NCBI GenBank assembly: GCA_031401815.1
Contig: JANNRW010000451.1
Coordinates: 1 to 9,959, forward strand
DNA: 9,959 bases
DNA from: JANNRW01 sp031401815
GTDB taxonomy: Bacteria; Desulfobacterota; Desulfuromonadia; Geobacterales; DSM-12255
Direction: 5' to 3'
Part shown: one piece after another, positions 5,665 to 9,959 of the stretch
Position numbering within the stretch: position 1 is the stretch's first letter
Layout: each line of letters opens with the position of its first letter
Notes under the pieces: generated by a model
Seen by the model: the letters and a program-made list of their open reading frames with translations, nothing else
Databases searched by the model: none
What the model was told of the DNA's origin: nothing
Program-made: the position numbers and the translations under genes

Positions 5665-6111
5665 TCAAACCAGATTCCTGTGCGCCTTGCGCAGCACCTC
5701 CCTGCATATCTCAAGTTCTGCCTCGGCTATGCCATCTGTGGCAGTAGTCAGCACCTTTTGCACAATTTCGATAATCTTCCCCATAACCACTCTCCCCTTT
5801 TCTGTCAGGCAGACAATTTTCTCGCGCGCATCAGTTGACCCCGGAATCCGGGTAATCAGACCCTGCTCTTCGATATTTGCCACAAGCCTTGCTACAGTTG
5901 TCTTGTCCTTGTTCAGGGTTTCGGAAAAAACGTATTGAGGTTGACCATTATATGTCCAGACATGGATCAGGATTGACCACTGCTCGGCACTGATGGCATA
6001 CCCCTGACTTGCCAGTTCCTGGCTGATACGTCTAAGGATTACGCGGGAGAGCTGGGTGGTCAGATGTCCCAGTGAATTGTCGAGTGAGTAGGCGGGGGTC
6101 TTGTTATTCAT
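5665..6111 (-). CDS. MarR-family transcriptional regulator
   Basis: This 148-residue protein has the MarR winged-helix layout: an N-terminal dimerisation helix (LGHLTTQLSRVILRRISQEL), ISAEQWSILIHVW, a recognition helix region KDKTTVARLVANIEEQGLI at about 68-86, the wing with the characteristic DAREKIVCLTEKGR at about 94-107, and a C-terminal helix pair. Members bind operator DNA as dimers and often release it on binding small phenolic or other ligands; the ligand here is unknown. I chose ATG 6111, only 2 bp after the usp stop. A TTG at 6117 would overlap that stop by 4 bp. Neither has a clear ribosome site, so translation probably depends on usp. Being at the 3' end of the liv-usp unit, it may regulate that transporter or itself. 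Confidence 0.93.
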   Translation of the reverse strand: MNNKTPAYSLDNSLGHLTTQLSRVILRRISQELASQGYAISAEQWSILIHVWTYNGQPQYVFSETLNKDKTTVARLVANIEEQGLITRIPGSTDAREKIVCLTEKGRVVMGKIIEIVQKVLTTATDGIAEAELEICREVLRKAHRNLV

Positions 6112-6113
6112 GA

Positions 6114-6929
6114 TCAATGTGAAAAAAGCACCGGCAAGGTCATATGCTCAAGCAGATATTTAGCCACCGGCCCCATCTTCACCCGACTCCGGGAGAAGAT
6201 GAATACAGCACCAGTGACAATAAGATCGCAACCATTTTCCCAGCCGTAGTTCATCAGAATATTTGCAACAGAGATGTCGCCTGTTATCAGGTTTTCCGGA
6301 ACAACTCTGACTCCGCTCCGGACAAGGTGATCTGCTACATCCATGATACTCTTGTTGCTGACTATCTGATCCTCTCCGCTTTGATGTATCGCAAGTGCAT
6401 GTACATTTCCGGCATTCACCAGAAAAGGGATGGCGTCGTGCACTGCTCTGGCCGCCCCCCTCCCCGGTCTCCATGAAACAATTACCCGCTCGCCAATAGT
6501 ATCAAATCTCCCTGCGTACGGCACCACAAGCACCGGTCGCCCGGAACCGAGTATCACCTGCTCCGGAAAGTCACGGATCAGATCAGCCCCCTCCTTGATT
6601 CTTGTATCCGGCTGCCCGAGAATAACCAGATCATGAAAGTGGGCATAATAGTTCATCACCTCGGAAGCGGCAGCTCCAACCGGATTGCTCTCTACCGGAA
6701 ACCAGTCAGCATCAATACTGTTTTCAGCTGTTTTCAGCCGAAACAGCTTCTCTGCGTCGACTACTTTTTTCCTGTCCTCTTCACTGTAAGGCTTGTACCG
6801 GGCATGGGTGACAAGATAAATCCCTTTGAGACGAGCCTTGTGCTTTCCGGCAAGCTTGATTGCCAGTTCAAGACGGTGGTCACTCTGGGGGGTGTTATCT
6901 ACATGTACGAGTATATCCTTGAAAAACAT
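6114..6929 (-). CDS. Tandem-domain universal stress protein
   Basis: This 271-residue cytoplasmic protein contains two Usp (UspA-type) domains. Domain 1 runs from FKDILVHVDNT to SGRPVLVVPYAG (about 3-140). Domain 2 runs from GERVIVSWRPGRGAARAVHD to MTLPVLFSH (about 146-271). The second nucleotide-loop region reads GAVFIFSRSRVKMGPVAKYL. It retains G and S/R positions but has GPVA where ATP-binding members usually have GS(V/A)T, so nucleotide binding is doubtful. The overall pattern (EQVILGSGRPVLVVP and HMTLPVL.SH) matches the two-domain Usp type common in proteobacteria. ATG 6929 has AAGGAG 8 bases upstream. It follows livF across about 165 bp of heptamer repeats and abuts marR. Usp genes are often attached to transporters; a role in sensing or supporting transport under energy limitation is inference. 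Confidence 0.93.
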   Translation of the reverse strand: MFFKDILVHVDNTPQSDHRLELAIKLAGKHKARLKGIYLVTHARYKPYSEEDRKKVVDAEKLFRLKTAENSIDADWFPVESNPVGAAASEVMNYYAHFHDLVILGQPDTRIKEGADLIRDFPEQVILGSGRPVLVVPYAGRFDTIGERVIVSWRPGRGAARAVHDAIPFLVNAGNVHALAIHQSGEDQIVSNKSIMDVADHLVRSGVRVVPENLITGDISVANILMNYGWENGCDLIVTGAVFIFSRSRVKMGPVAKYLLEHMTLPVLFSH

Positions 6930-6977
6930 GGCTGAAACTCCTTATTCGTAACTTCTCACCTTGAATGCTGTCAGTTA

Positions 6978-7082
6978 TTCTACCTTCAGCCTTCTACCTT
7001 CTACCTTCAGCCCCGAGCCCCGAGCCCTGAGCCCTGAGCCCTCAGCCCTCAGCCCTGAGCCCTGAGCCCTCAGCCCTCAGCC
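6978..7082. repeat. Tandem heptamer array, 15 units
   Basis: Fifteen uninterrupted seven-base units fill 105 bp. On the plus strand they are: TTCTACC and TTCAGCC variants (five units, 6978-7012), two CCGAGCC (7013-7026), then pairs of CTGAGCC and CTCAGCC alternating twice (7027-7082). A degenerate unit CTGACTC follows. Because CTGAG and CTCAG are reverse complements, neighbouring pairs can form short hairpins, and the alternation gives a 28-bp higher-order period. The array starts 11 bp beyond the livF stop and ends about 49 bp before usp, so it is probably transcribed in the livF-usp message. Such heptamer arrays vary in copy number in other bacteria. Confidence 0.9.
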
Positions 7083-7093
7083 CTGACTCTTTC

Positions 7094-7828
7094 TCACTCG
7101 ACAGCTCGCCCGAAACCGAGATAACTCTCAATGACTCGCGGGTTATTTGCCAACTCCCTGCTTGGCCCTTCCAGTGCAATCTCTCCGTTCTCAAGCACAT
7201 ATCCATAATCAGAAATCTGCAGTGCCGCCCTGGCATTCTGCTCGATCAGGAGAATACTGACCCCGGTTGATCGCAGCTCGCTGATATTGTGCAGAATCTC
7301 CCTGACGATAATCGGTGCCAGCCCGAGACTGGGCTCATCCAGCATCAAGAGTGTCGGTCTGCTCATAAGTGCTCTTCCCAGAGCAAGCATCTGACGCTCC
7401 CCTCCGGACAGACTTCCGGCAAACTGCTGGCGACGCTCTTTCAATCTTGGGAAAAGCGTGAAAACATTTTCCAGACTCTCCTTTATCCCCTTGTCACCCC
7501 GGCGGTACCGGATAAAGGCTCCAAGTTCCAGATTATCTGCTACTGTCATCTGAGCAAACAGTTCCCTTGTTTCTGGCACCAGGCAGAGCCCCTGGGCTAC
7601 CCTCTGCTCAATATTAAGTCTGGTTATATCCTTGCCGCAGAACTCGATACTTCCTGTTGAAGCAAGCACCCCCATGAGTGCATTCAAAAGTGTCGATTTC
7701 CCTGCCCCGTTCGGACCGATAACAGTTACAATGGTGCCTTGATCAACATTCAATGAGGCACTGTAGACTGCTTCCACCTTGCCATATTTCACATTCAGAT
7801 CGCGTACCGTAAGGAGTCGCTGAGCCAT
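7094..7828 (-). CDS. livF: Branched-chain amino-acid-type ABC transporter ATPase LivF
   Basis: This 244-residue ATP-binding subunit couples ATP hydrolysis to import through the LivH/LivM permease pair at the inner membrane. Walker A is GPNGAGKST (38-46), the region after the Q-loop carries the LivF-type LVPETRELFAQMTVADNL (83-100), the ABC signature is SLSGGERQ (139-146) and Walker B is LLMLDEPS (160-167). The usual H-loop histidine position reads IEQN, a feature typical of LivF and not a defect. Length is normal for LivF (about 235-245). The ATG at 7828 shares one base with the livM-livG stop (TAATG), with a G-rich ribosome site just upstream. The real substrate could be a branched-chain amino acid or another HAAT-family substrate such as an aromatic acid or amide. 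Confidence 0.95.
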   Translation of the reverse strand: MAQRLLTVRDLNVKYGKVEAVYSASLNVDQGTIVTVIGPNGAGKSTLLNALMGVLASTGSIEFCGKDITRLNIEQRVAQGLCLVPETRELFAQMTVADNLELGAFIRYRRGDKGIKESLENVFTLFPRLKERRQQFAGSLSGGERQMLALGRALMSRPTLLMLDEPSLGLAPIIVREILHNISELRSTGVSILLIEQNARAALQISDYGYVLENGEIALEGPSRELANNPRVIESYLGFGRAVE

Positions 7829-9576
7829 TATACACCCCCAAGATATGCTTCAAGCACGGCAGGGTTCTCTCTGATCTCGGCCGGAAGCCCTTCGGCCAGC
7901 TTTTTGCCGAACTCCATTACCACAACCCGGTCAACAAGATTCATCAGAAACTCCATATCATGTTCAACTATGAGCACGGTCAATCCCTCACCACGCAGAC
8001 TTTGCAACAGCTTTGCCAGCTCCTGCTTCTCCAGATATCTAAGACCTGCGGCAGGCTCATCAAGCAGTAGCAGAACCGGGTCTGCACAAAGAGCACGAGC
8101 AATCTCCACAATCCGCTGCTTGCCAAGGGAGAGACTCCCGGCAGGTAGATACATGCTCTCTTCAAGTCCTACCCTTTTCAGCTGTCTGGCAGCCTCTGCG
8201 GCCAGACGCCCCTCGGTTGAGCGATTCAGCCGGAAGCCTGCGGCAAACACTCCGTCACTGGTACGCAGATATGCTCCCAGCATCACGTTTTCCAGAACTG
8301 TCATTCCGTGAATCAGCCTTACATGTTGAAATGTCCTGCTGATCCCCCGTCTTGCAATCTGTGATGGACGAAGCCCGCTTATCACCTCTGTGCCAAAGTG
8401 GATCACCCCTTCGGTGCGGGGGAGCTCGCCGCTGATCAGGTTGAACATGGTAGACTTCCCTGCTCCATTTGGGCCGATAAGTCCGACAATTTCGCTGGCT
8501 TTTACGTCAAAGCTGATGTTTTTAACCGCTACAAGGCCACCAAACTCTTTTCTTATCCCGTCAATCCGGAGCAGCTGTTCACCTGGAGCTGGCTGAGGGC
8601 GGTTTGACAGGTCAGAGCTCACACCGATCAGCTTGTCGGGTCTTGGTGGCAGAAATCGTTCGACAAACGCCCATATCCCGCCGCGCATCCATTGCAGAAC
8701 AATAACTATCAGGATACCGAAAACAATAACTTCAAAATTACCGGTCTGGCTTATGAGCTTTGGGAGGATCCCCTGCAGGATGGTCTTCAAAAGGGTGATA
8801 ACGGTCGCTCCAACCACAGAGCCCCAGACACTGAACGGCCCGCCAATTGTTATCATGAAAAGAAATTCTATCCCCTGATGAAGTCCGAAAGGAGATGGAT
8901 TCACAAAACGCTGCATATGGGCATAGAGCCAACCCGCCAGACAGGCAAGGACAGCTGAGTAGACAAAGACCATGTTTTTGAGACGGATGCCATTGGCGCC
9001 AAATGCCTCGGCCATCGCCACCCCACCCTTGAGCGCCCTTATTGCCCGCCCTTCCCGTGAATCGAGCAGATTGGTTGTTACCCAGATAGCAGCCAGGCAG
9101 GCTGACCAGATCAGATAGTAAAATATCTTTTCGTTTTTCAGCTCATGCCCGAATATCGAGAGCGCCGGAACATCTGTAAGCCCTGTATGCCCTCCAAGTG
9201 CCGGGATTGTCCCGAAAAGAAAATAGAGACTTATCCCCCAGGCAATGGTAGCCAGAGGGAGATAGTGTCCACCCATCCGGAGGGTGATTGCGCCGAGCAG
9301 AAAGCCTATCGCAAGGGTCAGGGCAATTGCAACAAGGAGTGTCAGCCAGGGAGACCAGGAAAAATTTATGGTAAGGATTGCTGTTGTATATGCTCCAAGC
9401 CCCATGAAGGCAGCCTGTCCAAACGATGTCAGCCCTGTCACCCCGGTCAGGAGCACAAGACCAAGGGCAACCATGCTGTAAAGTCCAACATAGGTTCCCA
9501 TGGTAAGATAAAATGGGGGGAACAGGGGGAGGAGCAGCAAGAACAAAAGGAACAGTGCCAACCCGATACGGCGCAT
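7828..9576 (-). CDS. Fused LivM permease - LivG ATPase of an HAAT-family ABC transporter
   Basis: This 582-residue fusion has an N-terminal permease (about 1-305): a hydrophobic first helix (IGLALFLLFLLLLPLF), several further membrane segments, and the cytoplasmic coupling loop near 171-205 (SREGRAIRALKGG...AFGANGIRLKN). The usual acidic ENE/DE before the alanines is replaced by GGV. After a linker (about 306-335), a LivG-type ATPase follows: Walker A GPNGAGKST (368-376), Q-loop RTFQ (414-417), signature LSLGKQR (482-488), Walker B LLLLDEP (502-508) and H539 in VEHDM. The signature departs from the more usual LSYGQQR of LivG. I chose ATG 9576, which overlaps the livH stop by one base (TGATG) and has GAGGA upstream. 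An in-frame GTG at 9621 would add 15 residues overlapping livH. Permease and ATPase fusion proteins of this kind are known in the family. Confidence 0.94.
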   Translation of the reverse strand: MRRIGLALFLLFLLLLPLFPPFYLTMGTYVGLYSMVALGLVLLTGVTGLTSFGQAAFMGLGAYTTAILTINFSWSPWLTLLVAIALTLAIGFLLGAITLRMGGHYLPLATIAWGISLYFLFGTIPALGGHTGLTDVPALSIFGHELKNEKIFYYLIWSACLAAIWVTTNLLDSREGRAIRALKGGVAMAEAFGANGIRLKNMVFVYSAVLACLAGWLYAHMQRFVNPSPFGLHQGIEFLFMITIGGPFSVWGSVVGATVITLLKTILQGILPKLISQTGNFEVIVFGILIVIVLQWMRGGIWAFVERFLPPRPDKLIGVSSDLSNRPQPAPGEQLLRIDGIRKEFGGLVAVKNISFDVKASEIVGLIGPNGAGKSTMFNLISGELPRTEGVIHFGTEVISGLRPSQIARRGISRTFQHVRLIHGMTVLENVMLGAYLRTSDGVFAAGFRLNRSTEGRLAAEAARQLKRVGLEESMYLPAGSLSLGKQRIVEIARALCADPVLLLLDEPAAGLRYLEKQELAKLLQSLRGEGLTVLIVEHDMEFLMNLVDRVVVMEFGKKLAEGLPAEIRENPAVLEAYLGGV

Positions 9577-9959
9577 CAGTGTTCTTCCTCTTCGTAGTGA
9601 ACGCTGGAGAGCGAACGCCACAGTAAAATTGGGATTACCATCGTAAAGACAATCACATCTTTATAAGCACTCAGCCAGAATGATGAAAATGATTCGGCAA
9701 AGCCTACCATCAGGGCGCCTGCAGCTGCCAGCGGGTAGCTTGACATACCGCCGACTATTGCGCCGACAACACCTTTAAGCCCGATCAGAAAACCGGAGTC
9801 ATAATATACCGTTGTAACCGGCCCTATCAGTATCCCTGAAAGGCAGCCGATAGCAGCAGCCAGGGCAAAAGTAAGAGTACCTGCCAGATCAGGGCTTATA
9901 CCGACAAGACGGGCACCTTTACGGTTAAATGCAACAGCCCTCAGAGCCTTGCCATACAT
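9576..9959 (-). CDS. livH: LivH-type permease, C-terminal part, runs off the right edge
   Basis: The C-terminal 127 residues of a LivH permease are visible. The coupling loop is clear (YGKALRAVAFNRKGARLVGI), followed by membrane segments (LTFALAAAIGCLSGILIGPV, GLKGVVGAIVGGMSSYPLAA, DVIVFTMVIPILLW) and an unusually acidic tail EEEEH. Family members are about 290-300 residues, so roughly 165 N-terminal residues lie beyond position 9959. The ATG at the window edge is probably an internal methionine and not the start. The stop overlaps the LivM-LivG start by one base, showing tight operon structure. LivH pairs with the permease half of the fused protein in the inner membrane. The periplasmic binding protein (LivK) usually lies nearby and is not visible. 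Confidence 0.93.
   Translation of the reverse strand: MYGKALRAVAFNRKGARLVGISPDLAGTLTFALAAAIGCLSGILIGPVTTVYYDSGFLIGLKGVVGAIVGGMSSYPLAAAGALMVGFAESFSSFWLSAYKDVIVFTMVIPILLWRSLSSVHYEEEEH

Noticed and set aside
6978..7082. Heptamer array as a CRISPR array
   Set aside because: Units are seven bases with no spacers, and no cas genes are in the window.
7042..7236. Minus-strand frame ending in SGLRAEG repeats
   Set aside because: A shifted reading of the livF 3' end and the heptamer array; the repeated peptide only reflects the DNA repeat.
9145..9597. Plus-strand cysteine-rich open frame of 150 codons
   Set aside because: Antisense to the LivM membrane segments; the cysteine and lysine bias is what the complement of hydrophobic codons produces.

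Overview
The window looks like a stretch of a Gram-negative, probably anaerobic bacterial chromosome. A Desulfuromonadia/Geobacter-type deltaproteobacterium is my best guess. It rests on recalled family resemblance: a branched-chain amino-acid-type (Liv/HAAT) ABC operon, DUF4124 secreted proteins, zinc-ribbon membrane proteins, a DUF4177 plus YlxP-like pair, and GACACAGAG-type and heptamer intergenic repeats. No rRNA or other phylogenetic marker is present to settle it. Every supported gene lies on the minus strand, so the window reads right to left. By eye, the liv-usp region and the ATPase are moderately GC-rich, and the zinc-ribbon region (about 2345-5212) is clearly AT-richer.

From the right edge, a transport operon runs livH (3' part only), a fused livM-livG gene, livF, a tandem-domain universal stress protein and a MarR-type regulator. 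The first three genes overlap by one base at each junction, and usp and marR are 2 bp apart. livF and usp are separated by about 165 bp that holds an array of 15 tandem heptamers. The fused permease/ATPase, the second ATPase and LivH would form the inner-membrane part of an importer for branched-chain amino acids or a related (for example aromatic) substrate. No binding protein (LivK) is in view; it may lie beyond position 9959. The MarR protein is a plausible regulator of this unit.

After marR comes a 452-bp AT-rich gap. It holds a good intrinsic terminator, a candidate promoter on either side of it and a short direct repeat. It leads into a compact four-gene operon (5212 to 2345). This encodes two paralogous membrane proteins, each with two N-terminal zinc ribbons, one membrane helix and a different C-terminal domain. 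They are followed by two translationally linked exported proteins, one or both carrying a DUF4124-like segment. I know of no described function for this set, and it is the best candidate here for an uncharacterised envelope system.

The left end carries an AAA ATPase with a DUF4143 C-terminal region. Next is a two-gene unit of a 58-residue DUF4177-like protein and a YlxP/DUF503-family protein. A short intergenic segment follows, framed by an inverted pair of CACAGAGACACAG-type repeats, and then the 5' part of an unrecognised gene that runs off the left edge.
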